DNA of 64,000 nt from Paenibacillus melissococcoides (GCA_944800085.1 CALYLO010000006.1:62001-126000), one strand, 5' to 3'. Shown: positions 25,417 to 33,613, counted from the first letter of the stretch. The notes: generated by a model from the sequence alone, not told the origin. Made by a program: numbers and translations.

Positions 25417-26967
25417 ATGAAATCGTTTTTGCAGAGCGTATATGATTTGATCGTGGAGACATCAACCAATCTGCCCGGCGATGTGCGCAAGGCGATCCGG
25501 GAAGCGCAAGCGCGCGAGGACGCCGCCACGCGCGCCGGACTGTCTCTGGGCACGATCGCCCGCAATATTGCGATGGCGGAGACGAAGGTATCCCCCATCT
25601 GCCAGGATACCGGCATGCCGACGTTCATCGTGCATACTCCGGTAGGAGCGAATCAGATCGTCATGAAGCGGGACATTGAGGAGGCGGTGAGCCGCGCGAC
25701 GAGGGAAGGCAAGCTCCGCACCAATTCCGTCGATTCGCTGACGGGCGCGAACAGCGGAGACAACCTCGGCCCGGGAACCCCGGTCATCCACTTCGAGCAG
25801 TGGGAGCGCGATGATATCGAGGTGCGCCTTATCTTGAAAGGCGGAGGCTGCGAGAACAAGAACATCCAGTACAGCCTGCCGGCGGAGCTGGAGGGCTTGG
25901 GCAAGGCGGGCCGCGATCTCGACGGCATCCGCAAGTGCATCCTGCATGCGGTCTATCAGGCGCAGGGGCAGGGCTGCAGCGCAGGCTTCATCGGTGTCGG
26001 CATCGGCGGCGATCGGACGACGGGCTACGAGCTGGCGAAGCAGCAGTTGTTCCGCCGCGTCGATGATACGAATCCGATCGACGAGCTGCGTCAATTGGAA
26101 GAATATATTATGGACAAGGCGAATCGGTTGGGCATCGGCACGATGGGCTTCGGCGGCGAGGTCACGCTGCTTGGCTGCAAGATTGGAGTCATGAATCGGC
26201 TCCCGGCCAGCTTCTTCGTATCGGTCGCTTACAACTGCTGGGCCTACCGGCGCCAGGGTGTCCTGCTCGACAGCGCGAGCGGAGAGATTAAGGAATGGGT
26301 GTACGAGCGCGGCAGCGAGCTTCCGATGGACAGCGCGGCCGATGAGGCGGCAGGAGCGGCGGAAGAAGCGGGAGCGAAGAGCGAGAGCCGCCGCATTGTG
26401 CTGAACACGCCGATCTCCGAGGAGCAGATTCGTTCCTTGAAGGTGGGGGACGTCGTTGTGATCAACGGGGAGATGCATACGGGGCGCGACGCGCTGCACA
26501 AATATTTGATGGACCACGATGCGCCGGTCGATCTGAACGGGGCGGTCATCTATCATTGCGGCCCGGTTATGCTGAAGGATGAGGAAGGCTGGCATGTCAA
26601 GGCGGCCGGACCGACGACGAGCATCCGCGAGGAGCCGTACCAGGGCGATATCATTAAGAAATTCGGGATTCGCGCCGTCATCGGCAAAGGCGGCATGGGA
26701 GCGAAGACGCTGGCCGCGCTGCAGGAGCATGGCGCCGTCTATTTGAATGCGATTGGCGGGGCGGCTCAATATTATGCGGAATGCATGAAGCAAGTGAAAG
26801 GTGTCGATTTTCTCGAATTCGGCATTCCGGAAGCGATGTGGCATCTCGAGGTGGAAGGGTTCGCGGCGATCGTCACGATGGATGCGCACGGCAACAGCCT
26901 GCATGCCGACGTCGACCGCAGCTCGTTCGAGAAGCTTGCCCAGTTCAAGGACCCTGTCTTTGTATAA
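25417..26967 (+). CDS. Fumarate hydratase, class I (iron-sulfur)
   Basis: Interconverts fumarate and malate. The product has 516 residues from ATG 25417; a TTG at 25411 has better spacing to GAGAGGGG and may be the true start. The alpha domain (1-285) contains the cluster cysteines in VSPICQDTGMP, KGGGCENKN and the QGQGCSAGFIG segment; these are my reading of the family pattern. An Ala/Glu linker (about 300-320) joins it to the beta domain (325-500), with HTGRDALHKYLMDHDAP, YHCGPVM and GKGGMG. It follows the mdh region but has its own upstream region. Confidence 0.92.
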   Translation: MKSFLQSVYDLIVETSTNLPGDVRKAIREAQAREDAATRAGLSLGTIARNIAMAETKVSPICQDTGMPTFIVHTPVGANQIVMKRDIEEAVSRATREGKLRTNSVDSLTGANSGDNLGPGTPVIHFEQWERDDIEVRLILKGGGCENKNIQYSLPAELEGLGKAGRDLDGIRKCILHAVYQAQGQGCSAGFIGVGIGGDRTTGYELAKQQLFRRVDDTNPIDELRQLEEYIMDKANRLGIGTMGFGGEVTLLGCKIGVMNRLPASFFVSVAYNCWAYRRQGVLLDSASGEIKEWVYERGSELPMDSAADEAAGAAEEAGAKSESRRIVLNTPISEEQIRSLKVGDVVVINGEMHTGRDALHKYLMDHDAPVDLNGAVIYHCGPVMLKDEEGWHVKAAGPTTSIREEPYQGDIIKKFGIRAVIGKGGMGAKTLAALQEHGAVYLNAIGGAAQYYAECMKQVKGVDFLEFGIPEAMWHLEVEGFAAIVTMDAHGNSLHADVDRSSFEKLAQFKDPVFV

Positions 26968-27156
26968 GCAATTATTCTTACATCCCTGGTCGCGGACCGG
27001 GGATTTGTTTGTTTAGCGTCATTGCGGGCGGAAGCAGGGTGCGTTTCGCGAGAAGTGTATTTTGGCGCCGAGTCTGCTCTGCTATCGGGCGGCGGAATGA
27101 TAATGTTCACCGGAAGGGAAGAATAGCCGAGAGCGCGCTGCCTTTCGGGGCGAAGG

Positions 27157-27173
27157 TTTACCAAACCTTTACA
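27157..27173 (+). promoter_or_regulatory. Candidate Pho box upstream of phoR
   Basis: TTTACC (27157) and TTTACA (27168) lie exactly 11 bp apart, the spacing of PhoP-binding repeats. Only two units are clear, so it is weaker than the site before pstS. It would fit autoregulation of phoR-phoP. Confidence 0.4.
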
Positions 27174-27256
27174 TAAGACGGTCTAGCCAAACGGCGCAGC
27201 GGTCGGTAGGATGGAACATAGACCTACAACCTCGAGAATGAAGTGGAGAGATGCGC

Positions 27257-29068
27257 ATGTCGCGGTTTCGCACGCGTTTGACTTTGATTTTTGTGCTGGT
27301 GATCGGGATATCCGTGACGGCAGCCGGCATTTATATGGCGTCCACCTTCAAGCACAATCATATCCGTCAATTAGAGCAGAATATGTCCCGGGAAATCATG
27401 CTTATCGAGCAGACGCTCGCCTGGATTAAGCCGGGCAGCCTGGACGACATGATTGCTTATTACAGCGGCTGGGCGCGCAAGCTTCATGACAGCGCGGACG
27501 CGCGCGTTACCTTTATTCTGGCTGACGGCACGGTCGTCGGCGATACGGATCATAAGGCTGCCGAGATGGACAATCACCTGTCGCGGGAGGAGATTGTGAA
27601 GGCGGGGCAGGAAGGAATTGGCTCGAATATCCGTTACAGCGAGACGCTGGGCCAAAATATGCTCTATGTCGCCAGTCCCGTTCATACGGCCAATTTCGAC
27701 GGGTATATCCGTCTGGCGATGAGTCTGGAGCATGTCGAGAGCAGCGTCAGGGCGCTGTGGGCGTATTTGGCGCTTGGCCTGGCGGGGTTATTCGTTATCG
27801 CCGGCATCGTCAGCTACCGGATTGCCTTCAATCTGACCCGTCCGATCGAGAACATGACCCGCGTCGCGATGCGCATCGCCCAGATGGACTACAAGGCGAG
27901 AGCCCAGGCTGCGGGGAAGGACGAGATCGGGCAGTTAGGGACGGCCATCAATGCGATGGCGGAAAGCCTCCAGGTGCAGATGTCGCAAATCCGCGAGAAC
28001 GAGAGCCGGCTGCAGACGGTCATGGAGCATATGATTAATGCGATCGTGATGGTCGATGCGGAAGGCAAGGTGGCGCTCCTGAACCGGAAGGCCGAACAGA
28101 TTCTCGGCATTCGCAGCCGGGAATGGCTCGGGCGCCCGTTCAGCGAAGTGAGAGCGCCTTATGAGATGCAGCAGATGATGGACGAAGTCGAGGAGAAGAA
28201 GCTGCTGCGCCATGAGGAGTTGACGATTTACTATCCGGAGGAGCGCCTGCTGGATGTGACGGTCGTCCCGGTGTATTTCACCGATCAGGAATGGGCGGGT
28301 ATTCTGCTGGTGATGCAGGACGTCTCGGAGATTCGGCGGCTGGAACGGATGCGGACCGAATTCGTGGCCAATGTGTCCCATGAGCTTAAGACGCCGATCG
28401 CCGCGGTCAAGGGCTTCGCCGAGACGCTGCTGAACGGAGCGATGCATGATCCGGAGACTGCGAAGTCCTTCCTGCACATTATTCAGGAGGAGAGCGAGCG
28501 CCTGAATCGGCTGATCGGCGACATTCTCGAATTGTCGAAGATCGAAGCGAAGCGGGCGGTCCTGCAATTTTCGCCGGTGGAGCTCGGGACCTTTCTGGAG
28601 CAGACGGTGGAGATGCTGCGCAAGGAGGCGGCAAGCAAGCGTATCGAGGTCCGCTTGGATACCGAGCCGGACCTGTATGTCGAGGCGGATGAGGACCGGC
28701 TGCGCCAGATTATGCTCAATCTGCTGTCCAACGCGATTAATTATACGCCGGAGGGCGGACAGGTGAAGATAGGGGCTGTGGCGCTGCATGACCCGGATCA
28801 GGAGGAACGGATCCGGCTGACGATCGCCGATACGGGCATCGGCATTCCGAAGAAGGATCTGCCGCGGATCTTCGAGCGTTTCTACCGGGTAGACAAGGCT
28901 CGCTCCCGCGTATCGGGCGGAACCGGGCTGGGGCTGTCGATCGTGAAGCATCTCGTCGATGCGCATGGCGGAACGATACGGGTGGAGAGCGAGTTGGGCG
29001 TTGGCACGACGTTCACAATCGAGCTTCCCGTGCTTCAGGAGTGGTCGCCGGGCGGGACAGAGCAATAA
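27257..29068 (+). CDS. phoR: Phosphate-starvation sensor histidine kinase PhoR
   Basis: A membrane sensor kinase expected to phosphorylate PhoP under phosphate limitation. ATG 27257 has GGAG 8 bases upstream; the ATG at 27251 is too close. The product has 603 residues. TM helices lie at about 8-28 and 168-190 and flank an extracytoplasmic sensor domain. HAMP (190-243) and PAS (250-355) follow. The H-box FVANVSHELKTP has the phosphorylated His at residue 375. The ATP-binding domain carries QIMLNLLSNAINYTP, DTGIGIP and GTGLGLS. The order is phoR then phoP, the reverse of B. subtilis. Confidence 0.9.
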   Translation: MSRFRTRLTLIFVLVIGISVTAAGIYMASTFKHNHIRQLEQNMSREIMLIEQTLAWIKPGSLDDMIAYYSGWARKLHDSADARVTFILADGTVVGDTDHKAAEMDNHLSREEIVKAGQEGIGSNIRYSETLGQNMLYVASPVHTANFDGYIRLAMSLEHVESSVRALWAYLALGLAGLFVIAGIVSYRIAFNLTRPIENMTRVAMRIAQMDYKARAQAAGKDEIGQLGTAINAMAESLQVQMSQIRENESRLQTVMEHMINAIVMVDAEGKVALLNRKAEQILGIRSREWLGRPFSEVRAPYEMQQMMDEVEEKKLLRHEELTIYYPEERLLDVTVVPVYFTDQEWAGILLVMQDVSEIRRLERMRTEFVANVSHELKTPIAAVKGFAETLLNGAMHDPETAKSFLHIIQEESERLNRLIGDILELSKIEAKRAVLQFSPVELGTFLEQTVEMLRKEAASKRIEVRLDTEPDLYVEADEDRLRQIMLNLLSNAINYTPEGGQVKIGAVALHDPDQEERIRLTIADTGIGIPKKDLPRIFERFYRVDKARSRVSGGTGLGLSIVKHLVDAHGGTIRVESELGVGTTFTIELPVLQEWSPGGTEQ

Positions 29069-29223
29069 GCGCGGGCCATAACCTTGTCAAGCCCGCCGTA
29101 CCGGCGGGCCGCCATGAAAAAAACGTCGCAGCGGCAAGGGGAAGTGTGTTACGATAGGGTTGCGAGTATAAGCGTGAATCGGTATAGGCACAAGGGATAG
29201 GAATTGACTTTCGGAGGATAATC

Positions 29224-29943
29224 ATGTCTGAACGAAAAGTATTAGTCATCGAGGACGAACCGACATTGGCGCGGTTATTGTCATATAATCTGACCTTGGA
29301 AGGGTACGATACCACGGTGATCGATCACGGCTCCCAAGGGCTGCAGGTGGCGCTGCACCGCAAGTTCGATCTTATCATACTGGATATTATGCTGCCGGGG
29401 ATGAACGGCTTCGAGGTGCTGTCCAAGCTGAGACAAGCCGGCGTCCGCACGCCCGTCATCATTTTGACGGCGCGCAATGCGGAGGAAGAAGTCGTGCAGG
29501 GCTTGAAATGCGGGGCGGACGACTACATTACGAAGCCGTTCGGCGTCGCTGAGCTGCTGGCGCGCGTCGGCGCCGTGCTGCGCCGCGCATCGAGCGACGA
29601 GCCGGCCGAGACGGAGGAAGCGGACGACAAAGTCATTACGATCGGCGATCTGCGCATTTATCCGGAGAAGTATGAAGTGACGCTGCATGATGAACTGATC
29701 CCGCTGCGGCCGAAGGAGTTCGAAGTATTGCTCTATCTCGTCCAGCGTCCGGGCATGGTCATTACCCGCGACGACCTGATGAACGCAGTATGGGGCTTCG
29801 ATTACATCGGCGGACAGCGGACGGTCGATGTCCATGTCAGCTCGCTGCGGAAGAAGCTGGAGATGAACCAGCGCTCCGTCCAGATTGATTCGATTCGGGG
29901 CGTCGGCTATAAATTAGTCCATCATAAGAAGACGCAGCAATAA
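29224..29943 (+). CDS. phoP: Response regulator PhoP (OmpR family)
   Basis: A DNA-binding regulator that would activate pst genes from Pho boxes. The product has 239 residues. The receiver domain shows the acidic pair ED (10-11), the phospho-acceptor Asp54 in LDIMLPGMNG and Lys104 in ITKPFG. The C-terminal winged helix (about 135-235) has LRPKEFEVLLYLVQRPG and the recognition-helix region GQRTVDVHVSSLRKKLE. The CGGAGGA site is well placed. The 155-base gap after phoR carries promoter-like TACGAT, and that block is partly repeated at 31.04-31.2 kb. Confidence 0.9.
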   Translation: MSERKVLVIEDEPTLARLLSYNLTLEGYDTTVIDHGSQGLQVALHRKFDLIILDIMLPGMNGFEVLSKLRQAGVRTPVIILTARNAEEEVVQGLKCGADDYITKPFGVAELLARVGAVLRRASSDEPAETEEADDKVITIGDLRIYPEKYEVTLHDELIPLRPKEFEVLLYLVQRPGMVITRDDLMNAVWGFDYIGGQRTVDVHVSSLRKKLEMNQRSVQIDSIRGVGYKLVHHKKTQQ

Positions 29944-29984
29944 AAAACAGATTTAGAAGAAATGAAAAATTTCTTCTAAATCTG
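29942..29984 (-). terminator. Strong hairpin oriented to the minus strand behind phoP
   Basis: A perfect 16-bp stem (29948-29963 with 29969-29984) with a 5-base loop. Read on the minus strand a TTTTTT run follows; read on the plus strand there is none. It therefore terminates transcription coming from the right, although it may also help end phoP. Confidence 0.8.
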
Positions 29985-30392
29985 AGAATTAGACGTTCAA
30001 GCTGGAAAAAATCAGTTTTCCAATAAATTATCGAATGCAGCTTGCAGACGTTGGATCAATTTATGTAACACGGTGTCCATATCTTGCTCTTTCATGGAAG
30101 AGGGAATTCATCCCTTCGCTGCCGCCGTCCTTGACTCACTTTTTGCGATTCCTCACTGTTTATCATTAGGATCAACTTCCAAGCCACTTCATGATATCGA
30201 GTCGTTTTTGATATCGCGTATATATTCCTTTCAAATGAAAGAAATCCCCGTAGTTCATCCATGAGCGATGCCTTGCTTCCGTCATGCCGCTTTTCGTGTT
30301 ACTCCCTGACGATAACCTCTCCACGTTTTATTGTTTTGCGAAGGCTTTAATCCGCTCCTGTTGAATGGCCAAGCTTTTCCCGCTTTCCCCAT
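29985..30392 (-). pseudogene. Uncharacterised gene remnants on the minus strand
   Basis: The 463 bases between phoP and the next plus-strand gene hold three short minus-strand frames that look like broken coding sequence: 27 codons at 30012-30095 (MKEQDMDTVLHKLIQRLQ...), 37 codons at 30172-30285 (MTEARHRSWMNYGDFF...) and a tail ending at 30328 (QQERIKAFAKQ). None has a good ribosome binding site, and all read toward the minus-strand terminator at 29942. I cannot name the parent genes. Confidence 0.35.
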
Positions 30393-30407
30393 TTAGGGTG
30401 CTGCTAT

Positions 30408-30761
30408 ATGACAATGCCTATGTTATCTCGCATGAACACGGGTTCCTCGATGAACGAACATCGTGCCGCCGCCCGGGAGTACGACGATTTGGTTCATGAC
30501 GCACCGGCGATTGATCCGCAGACTCCGATCGAGGAGGTGGAGCGAATCTTCCTGTCCGATTCCTCGCTGCGCTGTCTTATTGTCGTGGACGGGACGAGGC
30601 AGCCGACCGGGATGGTGATGCGCGAACGGTTCCATGAGGGGATGTATGACAGCCTCATTTTGACACACGGAGGGCAGTATGCCGGCGTCCTGTCCGCGAA
30701 GCAGCTGTCAGAGCTCTCCAGCCGCGTGCGCCGCAATGCGGATCGCAAGCTGGCCATGTGA
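30408..30761 (+). CDS. Small CBS-domain-like protein
   Basis: A 117-residue protein of unknown function. Residues about 30-70 (PIEEVERIFLSDSSLRCLIVVDGTRQPTGMVMRE) read as one CBS motif. Residues 74-105 (YDSLILTHGGQYAGVLSAKQLSELS) read as the end of a second one. The segment normally between them, about 60 residues in related CBS proteins with diguanylate-cyclase or chemotaxis-type partners, is missing, so it may be a shortened relic or a compact form. TTAGGG lies upstream. It overlaps the next frame by 4 bases (GTGA). Confidence 0.5.
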   Translation: MTMPMLSRMNTGSSMNEHRAAAREYDDLVHDAPAIDPQTPIEEVERIFLSDSSLRCLIVVDGTRQPTGMVMRERFHEGMYDSLILTHGGQYAGVLSAKQLSELSSRVRRNADRKLAM

Positions 30762-31030
30762 CGAAGGCGGGTACCGGCCAGATCGAGGAGACGCTGGGCC
30801 AGATGATTCAAGCCTTGAATCAGGCGGTACATACGGGGGAGCGCACCCGGGAACAGGTTGGAATGACCGCAACGGGGGTGGAGGCGGCATGCGGGCGATT
30901 CGAGCAGCTGCTGCAGGCTATCGCGCATAATCAGGAGCGGCCGGCGCAGATTGACGCCTGCGCGCAGCGCGTGGAGCAGCGGGCGCAAGCAGCGCATGCG
31001 GAATTGAAGCGAATGGCGGAACGGGATTGA
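30758..31030 (+). CDS. Small helical protein coupled to the CBS-like gene
   Basis: A 90-residue, almost wholly alpha-helical product (IEETLGQMIQALNQAVHTGE, FEQLLQAIAHNQ, AQRVEQRAQAAHAELKRM) with a heptad-like pattern and no cysteines or membrane segment. GTG 30758 overlaps the upstream stop (GTGA), so the pair is translationally coupled. It resembles the helical part of chemotaxis-type signalling proteins without their conserved hairpin tip. The function is unknown. A broken copy of the phoP upstream region begins just after it. Confidence 0.45.
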   Translation: MTKAGTGQIEETLGQMIQALNQAVHTGERTREQVGMTATGVEAACGRFEQLLQAIAHNQERPAQIDACAQRVEQRAQAAHAELKRMAERD

Positions 31031-31039
31031 AGGCAGAAC

Positions 31040-31215
31040 CCTGTGAAAAAACGTCGCTGGAACACGGGGAACTATGTTACGATAGGGTTCCGAGTGTACG
31101 GGAGAACCGGTTGAGGCCCGGAGAGGTTGTAAATTGACTTTCGGAGGATAATTCATTCTGAACGAAAAGTTGCACTCATTGAAGACGAGCTGTTATATAA
31201 TCTGACCTTGGAAGG
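31040..31215 (+). pseudogene. Partial, broken copy of the phoP promoter and 5' end
   Basis: The block matches 29113-29312. It shares AAAAAACGTCGC, GTTACGATAGGGTT, a 17-base TTGACTTTCGGAGGATA segment, TCTGAACGAAAAGT and ATAATCTGACCTTGGAAGG. The ATG of phoP is lost (ATCATG became TTCATT), about 18 bases are deleted inside the coding part, and the similarity stops after about 25 codons. It is a non-functional duplicate, although its promoter part is better kept than its coding part. Confidence 0.85.
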
Positions 31216-31254
31216 CAGATTCGATAGGCTGGACGAAATCGCTGAAGGTGAATC

Positions 31255-32709
31255 ATGATGGAAAAGGATATTAGTCGTAAAATCAAATTGTTGAAGATTC
31301 TTGCTGAGGAAAAGAAGTGGTTTACTCTCTCTGAACTTGAACAAAAACTAGAGTGTTCCAGTAAAACAATTCGAAAGGATATATCAGTTCTCAATGATTT
31401 ATTGCCGCAAAACGCTTCTATCTATTCGAAAAAGGGAAAAGGGATCAAATTGGCCATACCCCAAGATCAGACCATATGCGAAGTCATATCCAGGTTATCT
31501 AAAAAATCCCTGACTTTTTTAGCTCTTCAGAAGTTTTTGGAAGGAACAGCGCCTACCATTACCTCTTTGTCCGAAAAATTATATCTTCCTGTCTCTTCAA
31601 CGAATATGGTCCTAAAAAGGGTTAGTAAATATATTGAAAAATTTGGTTTATCACTTGAGAAAAAACCTTTAGGAATCACAGGGGATGAGTTCCAAATCAT
31701 CTTAATGTTTTCTGAACGCTATTTGGAGGCTTTTACGGAGGAAGAATGGCCGTTTAAAGAATATAGGAAAGAAGTGCTTCTAGGTTATATTTCTTATATT
31801 GAGAAAAAATTAGGTATTATATTTTTTACGAACGACAGAAAAAGATTCGTTTTTATTATGGCCATTCTTTTTATCCGCAGGAAGCGAGGGCATAGGGTAA
31901 AATTTAACGAATGTATAATGAAAAATACAATTGAGACCCCGTATTATAAAGAAATATTTGAAAGGGGCACAGATGAAAAAAGGGATGCCATTCATTTTTT
32001 GACGATTGAGGAGAAAGTATTATTAGTAATCATCGTAAAATTATCCAGATACATAAGCGTAAATCAAGCTAACTTAAGGCGGGAAGAACTGAAACTGTAT
32101 AAGGAGGGAAAAATACAAGCTTATGCTTATATGAGTGAATTTATTCATATATTGGAAAAAGAAGTAAAGGTTGATTTAGCAAGCGACGAAGATTTTGTGT
32201 ATGGTATGGTTGATTACTGTAGACATACCTTTTATAAATTAATGTTTCTCCCGAAAATAATGATGCCGGAAAAGGAGACTTGCAAGTATATAAAGAAGAC
32301 TTACAAAAAAACATTTCTGTCAGTGAAAAAAGCATATAACGAATGGGCGAAGAAACTGGAAATCTTAGATTTGCCTGATGAAGAAGCCGCAAAAGTAACG
32401 ATGCGGATAGCGGCAACCGGGCGGTTACAAAATATGAACAAGAAAAAAGTGCTGCTAGTTACAGGGGAAGAGAAAAGCTGGGAAATATATATGAAGAGCT
32501 GGATTAATAAAAAGTTCGACGGAAAACTAGAGATTATAGGCGAAGTGGATAGAAAAATGATTGAAGGCGACATAAAAAGCATGGACATTGACTTTATTAT
32601 TACTACAATACCGCTTAATATTAATTTTCATTCCATTGTTCATGTATCCCCTATCCTGCAAGAACGTGATTTTAATGAAATTGAAATATTTGTCAATCAA
32701 TACGGATAA
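31255..32709 (+). CDS. Mga/AtxA-like PRD-containing transcription regulator
   Basis: A 484-residue protein with the architecture of Mga/AtxA-type regulators. Two N-terminal helix-turn-helix regions (residues 20-50, FTLSELEQKLECSSKTIRKD; and about 95-125, SLSEKLYLPVSSTNMVLKRV) precede helical PRD-like domains (about 165-385). The C-terminal EIIB-like fold (about 400-484) has KKVLLVTGEEKSW and IDFIITTIPLNI. Such proteins respond to PTS phosphorylation and control virulence or sugar genes. The sequence is strikingly AT-rich (AAA, AAT and TTA codons) against GC-rich neighbours, a sign of transfer. The start is ATG 31255 or 31258. Its targets are unknown. Confidence 0.78.
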   Translation: MMEKDISRKIKLLKILAEEKKWFTLSELEQKLECSSKTIRKDISVLNDLLPQNASIYSKKGKGIKLAIPQDQTICEVISRLSKKSLTFLALQKFLEGTAPTITSLSEKLYLPVSSTNMVLKRVSKYIEKFGLSLEKKPLGITGDEFQIILMFSERYLEAFTEEEWPFKEYRKEVLLGYISYIEKKLGIIFFTNDRKRFVFIMAILFIRRKRGHRVKFNECIMKNTIETPYYKEIFERGTDEKRDAIHFLTIEEKVLLVIIVKLSRYISVNQANLRREELKLYKEGKIQAYAYMSEFIHILEKEVKVDLASDEDFVYGMVDYCRHTFYKLMFLPKIMMPEKETCKYIKKTYKKTFLSVKKAYNEWAKKLEILDLPDEEAAKVTMRIAATGRLQNMNKKKVLLVTGEEKSWEIYMKSWINKKFDGKLEIIGEVDRKMIEGDIKSMDIDFIITTIPLNINFHSIVHVSPILQERDFNEIEIFVNQYG

Positions 32710-32770
32710 ACCGGTCTTTTTATCCTTGCAGGGCTCCGGTTCGTCACGCTGACGGGCACTTTGATAGAAA

Positions 32771-32813
32771 AAGACGCTTCCATCCCCCTTTGGCGCGGGG
32801 GTGGAGGCGTCTT
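32771..32813 (-). terminator. Terminator of the 32830-33153 gene
   Basis: A long stem (AAGACGC..TCCATCCCCC with GGGGGTGGA..GCGTCTT). Read on the minus strand it is followed by TTTTTC. It lies between the convergent regulator and the small gene. Confidence 0.8.
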
Positions 32814-32829
32814 GACATATGCGGCCTCA

Positions 32830-33153
32830 TCAAAAGCGTAATCCCGAATATAGAATCAGTTTCGTCTTAGAGTCAGTGCTTGTTATAACGTACTCTTTTT
32901 TTTCTAAATAAACTTTGCACTTCTTGTCATTGATTTCCCAATCCTTTATCAAAAAGGTTTTCTTTTTTTCTAAAAAAAACTTGCATTTTTTAATATCTAT
33001 TTCCCAGTCGTTTATGATAATTTTTCCTAACTGGAAGTACAGGTTGACCACTTTATGGGACCGCGTGCTTAAAAACTCACTTTCTAAAATCACTCTAATA
33101 TTTTCCCTATTTGAAATTTCTGATCTAAAATCTTGAATCGTAACTTCTTCCAT
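32830..33153 (-). CDS. Unknown small protein with a 22-residue tandem duplication
   Basis: I do not recognise it. AGGTGAG lies upstream of ATG 33153; an in-frame ATG at 33171 is possible. The 107-residue product is Lys/Glu/Ile-rich. The segments DWEIDIKKCKFFLEKK and DWEINDKKCKVYLEKK repeat at a period of 22 residues (66 bp), each with one cysteine. The pattern suggests a beta-strand repeat protein. There is no signal peptide or membrane helix. It shares the AT-rich composition of the convergent regulator gene and has its own terminator, so both probably arrived together. Confidence 0.55.
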   Translation of the reverse strand: MEEVTIQDFRSEISNRENIRVILESEFLSTRSHKVVNLYFQLGKIIINDWEIDIKKCKFFLEKKKTFLIKDWEINDKKCKVYLEKKEYVITSTDSKTKLILYSGLRF

Positions 33154-33492
33154 AATCTCACCTAAATTCATTATAAAAAATACAGTGCTGCCCCGGTAAA
33201 ATTGATTTTCATCCTAAAAATGAATTTACAAATCAACAATATTGGGAATTTCTATGACACTATAACATACTGCAGAAAAATGTGACTTACTGCTTTTTTC
33301 TCTTATTAAGGGGATTTTTTTGCTTACTCCTCGGGATTAGCACATGGTCTCTCGTTTATATGTTCATTTTTCCAACCGTCGCCACGAAGCATGTCGAGCT
33401 GAGTCATGCCTTTCAGGCAGCGGTATGGCGGATCCGTTGGAAGACGTTGCTGAACTGTTTTATCTGCGTCCGCTCGTACCAGCCTTTGAATT
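33154..33492. other. Non-coding junction between AT-rich island and pstS
   Basis: AT-rich to about 33330, then GC content returns to normal. Open frames here (for example 33282-33557) have no ribosome binding site or domain. The composition change near 33330 probably marks the right end of the inserted segment. Confidence 0.5.
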
Positions 33493-33531
33493 TTTACACT
33501 CCGTTAACATACTTCCAAATCAGGCTTAACA
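33493..33531 (+). promoter_or_regulatory. Pho box upstream of pstS
   Basis: TTTACA (33493), TTAACA (33504) and TTAACA (33526) lie on an exact 11-bp grid whose third position (33515, CCAAAT) is degenerate. This is the TT(A/T/C)ACA direct-repeat arrangement bound by PhoP dimers in Bacillus. A TGTAAGAT -10 element follows at 33541-33546, so the site covers the -35 region, as expected for an activated promoter. Confidence 0.8.
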
Positions 33532-33613
33532 AACAAGCTGTAAGATTCAGATTGTAAGGCAGCAAGCGAACTTATCGGAAAATGAGAGATCCAATTCAAA
33601 GGAGTGAATTCAC

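Noticed and set aside
27181..27256. Terminator or riboswitch before phoR
   Set aside because: No stable stem with T-run and no known aptamer pattern could be seen.
33282..33557. 91-codon plus-strand frame over the pstS promoter
   Set aside because: It overlaps the Pho box, lacks a ribosome binding site and spans the composition boundary.
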